Source: Ptiloglossa arizonensis (taxonomy: Eukaryota; Arthropoda; Insecta; Hymenoptera; Colletidae). Taken from it: a stretch of 64,000 nt of DNA. The notes beneath the pieces were generated by a model that worked only from the letters and a program-made list of their open reading frames with translations, was not told the DNA's origin and did no database searches. Where the stretch lies: positions 1,984,001 through 2,048,000 of the forward strand of contig NW_027478400.1 in assembly GCF_051014685.1 (NCBI RefSeq), in the 5' to 3' direction. Positions 24,770 to 38,600 of the stretch are shown here, in pieces. Each line of letters starts with the position of its first letter. The first letter of the stretch is position 1. Both the position numbers and the translations under genes were made by a program.

Positions 24770-27150
24770 AATCGGGCGAGTCTCCACTTTCAGATGCAAC
24801 AGGAATTTCTCGAGTTCGTCATTCCATTCGCGAGATATGGGAGAATGAAGTTAAGGAATGGTTGTGAAACCATCAAAATTTTCGCAATTCCGATACTAGA
24901 AACCAATAACTACAATGCCCTAGGGGAAAAATACACATACCGTTGTAATCGGGCGAGTTTCTGCTTTCAGATGCAACAGGAATTTCTCGAGTTCGTCAAT
25001 CCGTTCGCGAGATATGGGAGTTTGAAGTTAAGGAATGCTTGAGAAACCATCAAAATTTTCGCAAGTCTGATTCACGAATCCAATAACAAGTATGGCCTAG
25101 GGCAAAAATACACATACCGTTGTAATCGGGCGAGTTTCTGCTTTCAGATGCAATAGGAAATTCTCGAGTTCGTCAATCCGTTCGCGAGATATGGAAGTTT
25201 GAAGTTAAGGAATGCTTGAGAAACCATCAAAATTTTCGCAAGTCTGATACTCGAATCCAATAACAAGTATGGCCTAGGGCAAAAATACACACACCGTTGT
25301 AATCGGGCGAGTTTCTGCTTTCAGATGCAATAGGAAATTCTCGAGTTCGTCAATCCGTTCGCGAGATATGGGAGTTTGAATTTAAGGAATGATTGAGAAA
25401 CCATCAAAATTTTCGCAAGTCTGATACTCGAAACCAATAACTGGAATGGCCTAGGTCAAAAATACACGTGCCGTTGTAATCGGGCGAGTTTCTGCTGTCA
25501 GATGCAACAGGAATTTCTCGAGTTTGTCAATCCGTTCGCGAGATATGGGAGTTTGAAGTTAAGGAATGGTTGAGAAACCATCAAAATTATCGCAAGTCTG
25601 ATACTCGAAGCCAATAACTACTATGGCCTAGGGCAAAAATGCACATACCGTTGAAATCGGTCGAGTTTCTGATTTCAGATGCAACAGAAATTTCTCGAGT
25701 TCGTCAATCCGTTCGCGAGGTATGGGAGTTTGAAGTTGAGGAATGGTTGAGAAACCTTCAAAATTTTCGCAGGTCTGATACTCGAAACCAATAACTGGAA
25801 TGGCCTAGGTCAAAAATACACATACCGTTGTAATCGGGCGAGTTTCTGCTTTCAGATGCAATAGGAAATTCTCGAGTTCGTCAATCCGTTCGCGAGATAT
25901 GGTAGTTTGAAGTTAAGGAATGCTTGAGAAACCATCAAAATTTTCGCAAGTCTGATACTCGAAACCAATAACTACAAAGGTCTAGGGGAAAAATGCACAT
26001 ACCGTTGAAATCGGGCGAGTTTCTGCTTTCAGATGCAATAGGAAATTCTCGAGTTCGTCAATCCGTTCGCGAGATATGGGAGTTTGAAGTTAAGGAATGC
26101 TTGAGAAACCATCAAAATTTTCGCAAGTCTGATACTCGAATTCAATAACAAGTATGGCCTAGGGCAAAAATACACATGCCGTTGTAATCGGGCGAGTCTC
26201 TGCTTTCAGATGCAATAGGAAATTCTTGAGTTCGTCAATCCGTTCGCGAGATATGGAAGTTTGAAGTTAAGGAATGCTTGAGAAACCATCAAAATTATCG
26301 CAAGTCTGATACTCGAAGGTAATAACTACAAAGGCCTTGGGGAAAAATACACGCACCGTTGTAATCGGGCGAGTTTCTGCTTTCAGATGCAATAGGAAAT
26401 TCTCGAGTTCGTCATTCCGTTCGCGAGATATGGGAGTTTGAAGTTAAGGAATGGTTGAGAAACAATCAAAATTTTCGCAATTCTGATGTTAGAAACCAGT
26501 AACAACTATGGCCTAGGGCAAAGATGCGCATACCTTTGTAATCGGGCGAGTCTCCACTTTCAGATGCAACAGGAATTTCTCGAGTTCGTCATTCCATTCG
26601 CGAGATATGGGAGAATGAAGTTAAGGAATGGTTGTGAAACCATCAAAATTTTCGCAATTCCGATACTAGAAACCAATAACTACAATGCCCTAGGGGAAAA
26701 ATACACATACCGTTGTAATCGGGCGAGTTTCTGCTTTCAGATGCAACAGGAATTTCTCGAGTTCGTCAATCCGTTCGCGAGATATGGGAGTTTGAAGTTA
26801 AGGAATGCTTGAGAAACCATCAAAATTTTCGCAAGTCTGATTCACGAATCCAATAACAAGTATGGCCTAGGGCAAAAATACACATACCGTTGTAATCGGG
26901 CGAGTTTCTGCTTTCAGATGCAATAGGAAATTCTCGAGTTCGTCAATCCGTTCGCGAGATATGGAAGTTTGAAGTTAAGGAATGCTTGAGAAACCATCAA
27001 AATTTTCGCAAGTCTGATACTCGAATCCAATAACAAGTATGGCCTAGGGCAAAAATACACACACCGTTGTAATCGGGCGAGTTTCTGCTTTCAGATGCAA
27101 TAGGAAATTCTCGAGTTCGTCAATCCGTTCGCGAGATATGGGAGTTTGAA
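24770..27150 (+). repeat. 10-monomer offset duplication (1,770 bp)
   Basis: ATTCCATTCGCGAG with TATGGGAGAATGAAG occurs at 24821 and 26591, exactly 1,770 bp (10 x 177) apart. Similarity covers about 24770-25380 and 26540-27150 and includes TCTCCACTTTCAG, CCGATACTAG and CTGATTCACGAATCC. The monomers between the two copies (25381-26539) are a mixture of other variants, including TGATTTCAGATGC and GCAGGTCTG types. The same coding-like open frame appears in both copies because of the duplication. Confidence 0.82.
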
Positions 27151-27299
27151 GTTAAGGAATACTTGAGAAACCATCAAAATTTTCGCAAGTCTGATACTCG
27201 AATTCAATAACTAGTATGGCCTAGGGCAAAAATACACATACCGTTGTAATCGGGCGAGTTTCTGCTTTCAGATGCAATAGGAAATTCTCGAGTTCGTCA

Positions 27300-29090
27300 A
27301 TCCGTTCGCGAGATATGGAAGTTTGAAGTTAAGGAATGATTGAGAAACCATCAAAATTTTCGCAAGTCTGATACTCGAAACCAATAACTGGAATGGCCTA
27401 GGTCAAAAATACACGTGCCGTTGTAATCGGGCGAGTTTCTGCTGTCAGATGCAACAGGAATTTCTCGAGTTCGTCAATCCGTTCGCGAGATATGGGAGTT
27501 TGAAGTTAAGGAATGCTTGAGAAACCATCAAAATTATCGCAAGTCTGATACTCGAAGCCAATAACTACTATGGCCTAGGGCAAAAATGCACATACCGTTG
27601 AAATCGGTCGAGTTTCTGATTTCAGATGCAACAGGAATTTCTCGAGTTCGTCAATCCGTTCGCGAGGTATGGGAGTTTGAAGTTGAGGAATGGTTGAGAA
27701 ACCTTCAAAATTTTCGCAGGTCTGATACTCGAAACCAATAACTGGAATGGCCTAGGTCAAAAATACACGTACGGTTGTAATCGGGCGTGTTTCTGCTTTC
27801 AGATGCAATAGGAAATTCTCGAGTTCGTCAATCCGTTCGCGAGATATGGTAGTTTGAAGTTAAGGAATGGTTGAGAAACCATCAAAATTTTCGCAAGTCT
27901 GATACTCGAGACCAATAACTACAATGGCCTAGGGGAAAAATACACATACCGTTGTAATCGGGCGAGTTTCTGCTGTCAGATGCAACAGGAATTTCTCGAG
28001 TTCGTCATTCCGTTCGCGAGATATGGGAGTTTGAAGTTAAGGAATGCTTGAGTAACCATCAAAATTTTCGCAAATCTGATACTCGAATCCAATAACAAGT
28101 TTGGCCTACGGGAAAAATACACATACCGTTGTAATTGGGCGAGTTTCTGCTTTCAGATGCAACAGGAGTTTCTCGAGTTCGTCAATCCGTTCGCGAGATA
28201 TGGAAGTTTGAAGTTAAGGAATGATTGAGAAACCATCAAAATTTTCGCAAGTCTGATACTCGAAACCAATAACTGGAATGGCCTAGGTCAAAAATACACG
28301 TGCCGTTGTAATCGGGCGAGTTTCTGCTGTCAGATGCAACAGGAATTTCTCGAGTTCGTCAATCCGTTCGCGAGATATGGGAGTTTGAAGTTAAGGAATG
28401 CTTGAGAAACCATCAAAATTATCGCAAGTCTGATACTCGAAGCCAATAACTACTATGGCCTAGGGCAAAAATGCACATACCGTTGAAATCGGTCGAGTTT
28501 CTGATTTCAGATGCAACAGGAATTTCTCGAGTTCGTCAATCCGTTCGCGAGGTATGGGAGTTTGAAGTTGAGGAATGGTTGAGAAACCTTCAAAATTTTC
28601 GCAGGTCTGATACTCGAAACCAATAACTGGAATGGCCTAGGTCAAAAATACACGTACGGTTGTAATCGGGCGTGTTTCTGCTTTCAGATGCAATAGGAAA
28701 TTCTCGAGTTCGTCAATCCGTTCGCGAGATATGGTAGTTTGAAGTTAAGGAATGGTTGAGAAACCATCAAAATTTTCGCAAGTCTGATACTCGAGACCAA
28801 TAACTACAATGGCCTAGGGGAAAAATACACATACCGTTGTAATCGGGCGAGTTTCTGCTGTCAGATGCAACAGGAATTTCTCGAGTTCGTCATTCCGTTC
28901 GCGAGATATGGGAGTTTGAAGTTAAGGAATGCTTGAGTAACCATCAAAATTTTCGCAAATCTGATACTCGAATCCAATAACAAGTTTGGCCTACGGGAAA
29001 AATACACATACCGTTGTAATTGGGCGAGTTTCTGCTTTCAGATGCAACAGGAGTTTCTCGAGTTCGTCAATCCGTTCGCGAGATGTGGGA
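27300..29090 (+). repeat. 5-monomer tandem duplication (2 x 885 bp)
   Basis: The private ACGGTTGTAATCGGGCGTG at 27771 recurs at 28656, 885 bp (5 x 177) apart, and GGCCTACGGGAAAA recurs near 28105 and 28990 at the same offset. The unit contains, in order, GATTGAG/ACTGGAATGG, GTCAGATGC with AATTATCGC, GGTCGAGTTTCTGATTTC, GGTATGGG/GCAGGTCTG, and CTCGAGACC/CATTCC variants. The copies look nearly identical, which points to a recent event. Confidence 0.87.
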
Positions 29091-32000
29091 GTTAGAAGTT
29101 ATGGAATGCTTGAGAAACCATCAAAATTTTCGCAAGTCTGATACTCGAAACCAATAACTACAAAGGCCTAGGGGAAAAATGCACATACCGTTGAAATCGG
29201 GCGAGTTTCTGCTTTCAGATGCAATAGGAAATTCTCGAGTTCGTCATTCCGTTCGCGAGATATGGGAGTTTGAAGTTAAGGAATGCTTGAGTAACCATCA
29301 AAATTTTCGCAAATCTGATACTCGAATCCAATAACAAGTTTGGCCTAGGGGAAAAATACACATACCGTTGTAATTGGGCGAGTTTCTGCTTTCAGATGCA
29401 ACAGGAGTTTCTCGAGTTCGTCAATCCGTTCGCGAGATGTGGGAGTTAGAAGTTATGGAATGCTTGAGAAACCATCAAAATTTTCGCAAGTCTGATACTC
29501 GAAGCTAATAACTACAAAGGCCTTGGGGAAAAATACACGCACCGTTGTAATCGGGCGAGTTTCTGCTTTCAGATGCAATAGGAAATTCTCGAGTTCGTCA
29601 ATCCGTTCGCGAGATATGGGAGTTCGAAGTTAAGGAATGGTTGAGAAACCATCACAATTTTCGCAATTCTGATACTCGAAACCAATAACTACTATGGCCT
29701 AGGGCAAAAATACACATACCGTTGTAATCGGGCGAGTTTCTGCTTTCAGATGCAACAGGAATGTCTCGAATTCGTCAATCCGTTCGCGAAATATGGGGGT
29801 TAGAAGGTATGGAATGCTTGAGAAACCATCAAAATTTTCGCAAGTCTGATACTCGAATCCAATAACAAGTGTGGCCTAGGGCAAAAATACACATACCGTT
29901 GTAATCGGGCGAGTTTCTGCTTTCAGATGCAATAGGAAATTCTCGAGTTCGTCAATCCGTTCGCGAGATATGGTAGTTTGAAGTTAAGGAATGCTTGAGA
30001 AACCATCAAAATTTTCGCAAGTCTGATACTCGAAACCAATAACTACAAAGGCCTAGGGGAAAAATGCACATACCGTTGAAATCGGGCGAGTTTCTGCTTT
30101 CAGATGCAATAGGAAATTCTCGAGTTCGTCAATCCGTTCGCGAGATATGGGAGTTTGAAGTTAAGGAATGCTTGAGAAACCATCAAAATTTTCGCAAGTC
30201 TGATACTCGAAACCAATAACTGGAATGGCCTAGGTCAGAAATACACGTGCCGTTCTAATCGGGCGAGTTTCTGCTGTCAGATGCAACAGGAATTTCTCGA
30301 GTTCGTCAATCCGTTCGCGAGGTATGGGAGTTTGAAGTTGAGGAATGGTTGAGAAACATTCAAAATTTTCGCAGGTCTGATACTCGAAACCAATAACTGG
30401 AATGGCCTAGGTCAAAAATACACGTACCGTTGTAATCGGGCGTGTTTCTGCTTTCAGATGCAATAGGAAATTCTCGAGTTCGTCAATCCGTTCGCGAGAT
30501 ATGGTAGTTTGAAGTTAAGGAATGGTTGAGAAACCATCAAAATTTTCGCAAGTCTGATACTCGAGGCCAATAACTACAATGCCCTAGGGGAAAAATACAC
30601 ATACCGTTGTAATCGGGCGTGTTTCTGCTGTCAGATGCAACAGGAATTTCTCGAGTTCGTCATTCCGTTCGCGAGATATGGGAGTTTGAAGTTAAGGAAT
30701 GCTTGAGTAACCATCAAAATTTTCGCAAGTCTGATACTCGAATCCAATAACAAGTATGGCCTAGGGGAAAAATACACATACCTTTGTAATCGGGCGAGTT
30801 TCTGCTTTCAGATGCAACAGGAGTTTCTCGAGTTCGTCAATCCGTTCGCGAGATGTGGGAGTTAGAAGTTATGGAATGCTTGAGAAACCATCAAAATTTT
30901 CGCAAGTCTGATACTCGAAGATAATAACTACAAAGGCCTTGGGGAAAAATACACGCACCGTTGTAATCGGGCGAGTTTCTGCTTTCAGATGCAATAGGAA
31001 ATTCTCGAGTTCGTCAATCCGTTCGCGAGATATGGGAGTTTGAAGTTAAGGAATGGTTGAGAAACCATCACAATTTTCGCAATTCTGATACTCGAAACCA
31101 ATAACTACTATGGCCTAGGGCAAAAATACACATAACGTTGTAATCGGGCGAGTTTCTGCTTTCAGATGCAACAGGAATGTCTCGAATTCGTCAATCCGTT
31201 CGCGAGATATGGGGGTTAGAAGTTATGGAATGCTTGAGAAACCATCAAAATTTTCGCAAGTCTGATACTCGAATCCAATAACAAGTATGGCCTAGGGCAA
31301 AAATACACATACCGTTGTAATCGGGCGAGTTTCTGCTTTCAGATGCAATAGGAAATTCTCGAGTTCGTCAATCCGTTCGCGAGATATGGGAGTTTGAAGT
31401 TAAGGAATGCTTGAGAAACCATCAAAATTTTCGCAAGTCTGATACTCGAAACCAATAACTACAAAGGCCTAGGGAAAAATGCACATACCGTTGATATCGG
31501 GCGAGTTTCTGCTTTCAGATGCAATAGGAAATTCTCGAGTTCGTCAATCCGTTCGCGAGATATGGGAGTTTGAAGTTAAGGAATGCTTGAGAAACCATCA
31601 AAATTTTCGCAAGTCTGATACTCGAATTCAATAACAAGTATGGCCTAGGGCAAAAATACACATACCGTTGTAATTGGGCGAGTCTCTGCTTTCAGATGCA
31701 ATAGGAAATTCTTGAGTTCGTCAATCCGTTCGCGAGATATGGAAGATTGAAGTTAAGGAATGATTGAGAAACCATCAAAATTTTCGCAAGTCTGATACTC
31801 GAAACCAATAACTGGAATGGCCTAGGTCAGAAATACACGTACCGTTGTAATCGGGCGTGTTTCTGCTTTCAGATGCAATAGGAAATTCTCGAGTTCGTCA
31901 ATCCGTTCGCGAGATATGGGAGTTTGAAGTTAAGGAATGCTTGAGAAACCATCAAAATTTTCGCAAGTCTGATACTCGAAACCAATAACTACAAAGGCCT

Positions 32001-32730
32001 AGGGGAAAAATGCACATACCGTTGTAATCGGGCGAGTTTCTGCTGTCAGATGCAACAGGAATTTCTCGAATTCGTCAATCCGTTCGCGAGATATGGGAGT
32101 TTGAAGTTAAGGAATGCTTGAGAAACCATCAAAATTATCGCAAGTCTGATACTTGAAGCCAATAACTACTATGGCCTAGGGCAAAAATGCACATACCGTT
32201 GAAATCGGTCGAGTTTCTGCTTTCAGATGCAACAGGAATTTCTCGAGTTCGTCAATCCGTTCGCGAGGTATGAGAGTTTGAAGTTGAGGAATGGTTGAGA
32301 AACCTTCAAAATTTTCGCAGGTCTGATACTCGAAACCAATAACTGGAATGGCCTAGGTCAAAAATACACGTACCGTTGTAATCGGGCGTGTTTCTGCTTT
32401 CAGATGCAATAGGAAATTCTCGAGTTCGTCAATCCGTTCGCGAGATATGGGAGTTTGAAGTTAAGGAATGGTTGAGAAACCATCACGATTTTCGCAATTC
32501 TGATACTCGAATCCAATAACAAGTATGGCCTAGGGCAAAAATACACATACCGTTGTAATCGGGCGAGTTTCTGCTTTCAGATGCAACAGGAATGTCTCGA
32601 ATTCGTCAATCCGTTCGCGAGATATGGGGGTTAGAAGTTATGGAATGCTTGAGAAACCATCAAAATTTTCGCAAGTCTGATACTCGAAACCAATAACTGG
32701 AATGGCCTAGGTCAGAAATACACGTGCCGT
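29091..32730 (+). repeat. Mosaic satellite block with 8-monomer offset
   Basis: GGAATGTCTCGAATTCGTC with TATGGGGGTTAG occurs at about 29759 and 31175, 1,416 bp (8 x 177) apart, in a similar but not identical monomer context. The flanks reuse variants of the 5-monomer block (GGTATG/GCAGGTCTG, CTCGAGACC or CTCGAGGCC, GAGTAACCATC). One monomer near 31461 has CTAGGGAAAAATGC, lacking one base. The order is partly scrambled, so this block is older than its neighbours. No gene was found. Confidence 0.75.
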
Positions 32731-35700
32731 TGTAATCGGGCGAGTTTCTGCTGTCAGATGCAACAGGAATTTCACGAGTTCGTCAATCCGTTCGCGAGAT
32801 ATGGGAGTTTCAAGTTAAGGAATGCTTGAGAAACCATCAAAATTATCGCAAGTCTGATACTCGAAGCCAATAACTACTATGGCCTAGGGCAAAAATGCAC
32901 ATACCGTTGAAATCGGGCGAGTTTCTGCTTTCAGATGCAACAGGAATTTCTCGAGTTCGTCAATTCGTTCGCGAGGTATGGGAGTTTGAAGTTGAGGAAT
33001 GGTTGAGAAACCTTCAAAATTTTCGCAGGTCTGATACTCGAAACCAATAACTGGAATGGCCTAGGTCAAAAATACACGTACCGTTGTAATCGGGCGTGTT
33101 TCTGCTTTCAGATGCAATAGGAAATTCTCGAGTTCGTCAATCCGTTCGCGAGATATGGTAGTTTGAAGTTAAGGAATGGTTGAGAAACCGTCAAAATTTT
33201 CGCAAGTCTGATACTCGAGACCAATAACTACAATGGCCTAGGGGAAAAATACACATACCGTTGTAATCGGGCGAGTTTCTGCTGTCAGATGCAACAGGAA
33301 TTTCTCGAGTTCGTCATTCCGTTCGCGAGATATGGGAGTTTGAAGTTAAGGAATGATTGAGAAACCATCAAAATTTTCGCAAGTCTGATACTCGAAACCA
33401 TAAACTGGAATGGCCTAGGGGAAAAGTACACACACCATTGTAATCGTGCGAGTTTCTACTTTCAGATGCAACAGGAATTTCTCGAGTTCGTCATTCCGTT
33501 CGCGAGATATGGGAGTTTGAAGTTAAGGAATGGTTGAGAAACCATCAAAATTTTCGCAATTCTGATGCTAGAAACCAATAACTACAAGGGCCTAGGGGAA
33601 AAATACACATACCGTTGTAATCGGGCGAGTTTCTGCTGTCAGATGCAATAGGAAATTCTCGAGTTCGTCAATGCGTTCGCGAGATATGGAAGTTTGAAGT
33701 TAAGGAATGATTGAGAAACCATCAAAATTTTCGCAAGTCTGATACTCGAATCCAATAACAAGTATGGCCTAGGGCAAAAATACACATACCGTTGTAATCG
33801 GGCGAGTTTCTGCTTTCAGATGCAATTGGAAATTCTCGAGTTCGTCAATCCGTTCGCGAGATATGGAAGTTTGAAGTTAAGGAATGATTGAGGAACCATC
33901 AAAATTTTCGCAAGTCTTATACTCGAAACCATAAACTGGAATGGCCTAGGGGAAAAGTACACACACCATTGTAATCGTGCGAGTTTCTACTTTCAGATGC
34001 AACAGGAATTTCTCGAGTTCGTCGTTCCGTTCGCGAGATATGGGAGTTTGAAGTTAAGGAATGGTTGAGAAACCATCAAAATTTTCGCAATTCTGTTGCC
34101 GGAAACCAATAACTACAAGGCCCTAGGGGAAAAATACACATACCGTTGTAATCGGGCGAGTTTCTGCTGTCAGATGCAATAGGAAATTCTCGAGTTCGTC
34201 AATCCGTTCGCGAGATATGGAAGTTTGAAGTTAAGGAATGATTGAGAAACCATCAAAATTTTCGCACGTCTGATACTCGAATCCAATAACAAGTATGGCC
34301 CAGGGCAAAAATACACATACCGTTGTAATCGGGCGAGTTTCTGCTTTCAGATGCAATTGGAAATTCTCGAGTTCGTCAATCCGTTCGCGAGATATAGAAG
34401 TTTGAAGTTAAGGAATGATTGAGAAACCATCAAAATTTTCGCAAGTCTGATACTCGAAACCATAAACTGGAATGGCCTAGGGGAAAAGTACACACACCAT
34501 TGTAATCGTGCGAGTTTCTACTTTCAGATGCAACAGGAATTTCTCGAGTTCGTCATTCCGTTCGCGAGATATGGGAGTTTGAAGTTAAGGAATGGTTGAG
34601 AAACCATCAAAATTTTCGCAATTCTGATGCTAGAAACCAATAACTACAAGGCCCTAGGGGAAAAATACACATACCGTTGTAATCGGGCGAGTTTCTGCTG
34701 TCAGATGCAATAGGAAATTCTCGAGTTCGTCAATCCGTTCGCGAGATATGGAAGTTTGAAGTTAAGGAATGATTGAGAAACCATCAAAATTTTCGCAAGT
34801 CTGATACTCGAATCCAATAACAAGTATGGCCTAGGGCAAAAATACACATACCGTTGTAATCGGGCGAGTTTCTGCTTTCAGATGCAATAGGAAATTCTCG
34901 AGTTCGTCAATCCGTTCGCGAGATATGGAAGTTTGAAGTTAAGGAATGATTGAGAAACCATCAAAATTTTCGCAAGTCTGATACTGGAATCCAATAACAA
35001 GTATGGCCTAGGGCAAAAATGCACGTGCCGTTGTAATCGGGCGAGTTTCTGCTGTCAGATGCAACAGGAATTTCACGAGTTCGTCAATCCGTTCGCGAGA
35101 TATGGAAGTTTGAAGTTAAGGAATGATTGAGAAACCATCAAAATTTTCGCAAGTCTGATACTCGAATCCAATAACAAGTATGGCCTAGGGCAAAAATACA
35201 CATACCGTTGTAATCGGGCGAGTTTCTGCTGTCAGATGCAACAGGAATTTCACGAGTTCGTCAATCCGTTCGCGAGATATGGGAGTTTCAAGTTAAGGAA
35301 TGCTTGAGAAACCATCAAAATTATCGCAAGTCTGATACTCGAAGCCAATAACTACTATGGCCTAGGGCAAAAATGCACATACCGTTGAAATCGGGCGAGT
35401 TTCTGCTTTCAGATGCAACAGGAATTTCTCGAGTTCGTCAATTCGTTCGCGAGGTATGGGAGTTTGAAGTTGAGGAATGGTTGAGAAACCTTCAAAATTT
35501 TCGCAGGTCTGATACTCGAAACCAATAACTGGAATGGCCTAGGTCAAAAATACACGTACCGTTGTAATCGGGCGTGTTTCTGCTTTCAGATGCAATAGGA
35601 AATTCTCGAGTTCGTCAATCCGTTCGCGAGATATGGTAGTTTGAAGTTAAGGAATGGTTGAGAAACCGTCAAAATTTTCGCAAGTCTGATACTCGAGACC

Positions 35701-37590
35701 AATAACTACAATGGCCTAGGGGAAAAATACACATACCGTTGTAATCGGGCGAGTTTCTGCTGTCAGATGCAACAGGAATTTCTCGAGTTCGTCATTCCGT
35801 TCGCGAGATATGGGAGTTTGAAGTTAAGGAATGATTGAGAAACCATCAAAATTTTCGCAAGTCTGATACTCGAAACCATAAACTGGAATGGCCTAGGGGA
35901 AAAGTACACACACCATTGTAATCGTGCGAGTTTCTACTTTCAGATGCAACAGGAATTTCTCGAGTTCGTCATTCCGTTCGCGAGATATGGGAGTTTGAAG
36001 TTAAGGAATGGTTGAGAAACCATCAAAATTTTCGCAATTCTGATGCTAGAAACCAATAACTACAAGGGCCTAGGGGAAAAATACACATACCGTTGTAATC
36101 GGGCGAGTTTCTGCTGTCAGATGCAATAGGAAATTCTCGAGTTCGTCAATGCGTTCGCGAGATATGGAAGTTTGAAGTTAAGGAATGATTGAGAAACCAT
36201 CAAAATTTTCGCAAGTCTGATACTCGAATCCAATAACAAGTATGGCCTAGGGCAAAAATACACATACCGTTGTAATCGGGCGAGTTTCTGCTTTCAGATG
36301 CAATTGGAAATTCTCGAGTTCGTCAATCCGTTCGCGAGATATGGAAGTTTGAAGTTAAGGAATGATTGAGGAACCATCAAAATTTTCGCAAGTCTTATAC
36401 TCGAAACCATAAACTGGAATGGCCTAGGGGAAAAGTACACACACCATTGTAATCGTGCGAGTTTCTACTTTCAGATGCAACAGGAATTTCTCGAGTTCGT
36501 CGTTCCGTTCGCGAGATATGGGAGTTTGAAGTTAAGGAATGGTTGAGAAACCATCAAAATTTTCGCAATTCTGTTGCCGGAAACCAATAACTACAAGGCC
36601 CTAGGGGAAAAATACACATACCGTTGTAATCGGGCGAGTTTCTGCTGTCAGATGCAATAGGAAATTCTCGAGTTCGTCAATCCGTTCGCGAGATATGGAA
36701 GTTTGAAGTTAAGGAATGATTGAGAAACCATCAAAATTTTCGCACGTCTGATACTCGAATCCAATAACAAGTATGGCCCAGGGCAAAAATACACATACCG
36801 TTGTAATCGGGCGAGTTTCTGCTTTCAGATGCAATTGGAAATTCTCGAGTTCGTCAATCCGTTCGCGAGATATAGAAGTTTGAAGTTAAGGAATGATTGA
36901 GAAACCATCAAAATTTTCGCAAGTCTGATACTCGAAACCATAAACTGGAATGGCCTAGGGGAAAAGTACACACACCATTGTAATCGTGCGAGTTTCTACT
37001 TTCAGATGCAACAGGAATTTCTCGAGTTCGTCATTCCGTTCGCGAGATATGGGAGTTTGAAGTTAAGGAATGGTTGAGAAACCATCAAAATTTTCGCAAT
37101 TCTGATGCTAGAAACCAATAACTACAAGGCCCTAGGGGAAAAATACACATACCGTTGTAATCGGGCGAGTTTCTGCTGTCAGATGCAATAGGAAATTCTC
37201 GAGTTCGTCAATCCGTTCGCGAGATATGGAAGTTTGAAGTTAAGGAATGATTGAGAAACCATCAAAATTTTCGCAAGTCTGATACTCGAATCCAATAACA
37301 AGTATGGCCTAGGGCAAAAATACACATACCGTTGTAATCGGGCGAGTTTCTGCTTTCAGATGCAATAGGAAATTCTCGAGTTCGTCAATCCGTTCGCGAG
37401 ATATGGAAGTTTGAAGTTAAGGAATGATTGAGAAACCATCAAAATTTTCGCAAGTCTGATACTGGAATCCAATAACAAGTATGGCCTAGGGCAAAAATGC
37501 ACGTGCCGTTGTAATCGGGCGAGTTTCTGCTGTCAGATGCAACAGGAATTTCACGAGTTCGTCAATCCGTTCGCGAGATATGGGAGTTTG
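32731..37590 (+). repeat. 14-monomer tandem duplication (2 x 2,478 bp)
   Basis: TTCACGAGTTCG at 32771 and 35249, and again at 35072 and 37550, gives two offsets of exactly 2,478 bp (14 x 177). Private marks are shared in both copies at the same offset: CAATGCGTTCGCG (33670 and 36148), GTCGTTCCGTTCG, CTGTTGCCGGAAACC, GGCCCAGGGC and GATATAGAAG. No indel separates the copies. This is the most recent-looking large duplication in the window. A partial third copy follows. Confidence 0.9.
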
Positions 37591-38600
37591 AAGTTAAGGA
37601 ATGGTTGAGAAACCGTCAAAATTTTCGCAAATCTGATACTCGAGACCAATAACTACAATGGCCTAGGGGAAAAATACACATACCGTTGTAATCGGGCGAG
37701 TTTCTGCTGTCAGATGCAACAGGAATTTCTCGAGTACGTCATTCCGTTCGCGAGATATGGGAGTTTGAAGTTAAGGAATGATTGAGAAACCATCAAAATT
37801 TTCGCAAGTCTGATACTCGAAACCATAAACTGGAATGGCCTAGGGGAAAAGTACACACACCATTGTAATCGTGCGAGTTTCTACTTTCAGATGCAACAGG
37901 AATTTCTCGAGTTCGTCATTCCGTTCGCGAGATATGGGAGTTTGAAGTTAAGGAATGGTTGAGAAACCATCAAAATTTTCGCAATTCTGATGCTAGAAAC
38001 CAATAACTACAAGGCCCTAGGGGAAAAATACACATACCGTTGTAATCGGGCGAGTTTCTGCTGTCAGATGCAATAGGAAATTCTCGAGTTCGTCAATCCG
38101 TTCGCGAGATATGGAAGTTTGAAGTTAAGGAATGATTGAGAAACCATCAAAATTTTCGCAAGTCTGATACTCGAATCCAATAACAAGTATGGCCTAGGGC
38201 AAAAATACACATACCGTTGTAATCGGGCGAGTTTCTGCTTTCAGATGCAATAGGAAATTCTCGAGTTCGTCAATCCGTTCGCGAGATATGGAAGTTTGAA
38301 GTTAAGGAATGATTGAGAAACCATCAAAATTTTCGCAAGTCTGATACTCGAAACCATAAACTGGAATGGCGTAGGGGAAAAGTACACACACCATTGTAAT
38401 CGTGCGAGTTTCTACTTTCAGATGCAACAGGAATTTCTCGAGTTCGTCATTCCGTTCGCGAGATATGGGAGTTTGAAGTTAAGGAATGGTTGAGAAACCA
38501 TCAAAATTTTCGCAATTCTGATGCTAGAAACCAATAACTACAAGGCCCTAGGGGAAAAATACACATACCGTTGTAATCGGGCGAGTTTCTGGTGTCAGAT
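33370..38600 (+). repeat. Nested 3-monomer HOR (531 bp) inside the 14-monomer unit
   Basis: CCATTGTAATCGTGCGAG marks one monomer type at 33435, 33966 and 34497 (531-bp spacing), then at 35913, 36444 and 36975, then at 37860 and 38391, and a diverged one at 39099. The trimer combines this GTGCGAGTTTCTAC monomer, a GCAATTCTGATGCTAG monomer and a CGAATCCAATAACAAG monomer. Trimers were made first and then copied as part of the 14-monomer block, which gives a two-level hierarchy. Confidence 0.88.

Noticed and set aside
26486..26812. 108-residue plus-strand open frame and its shorter twin at 24794-25042
   Set aside because: Both come from the same 10-monomer-offset duplication and translate satellite sequence only.
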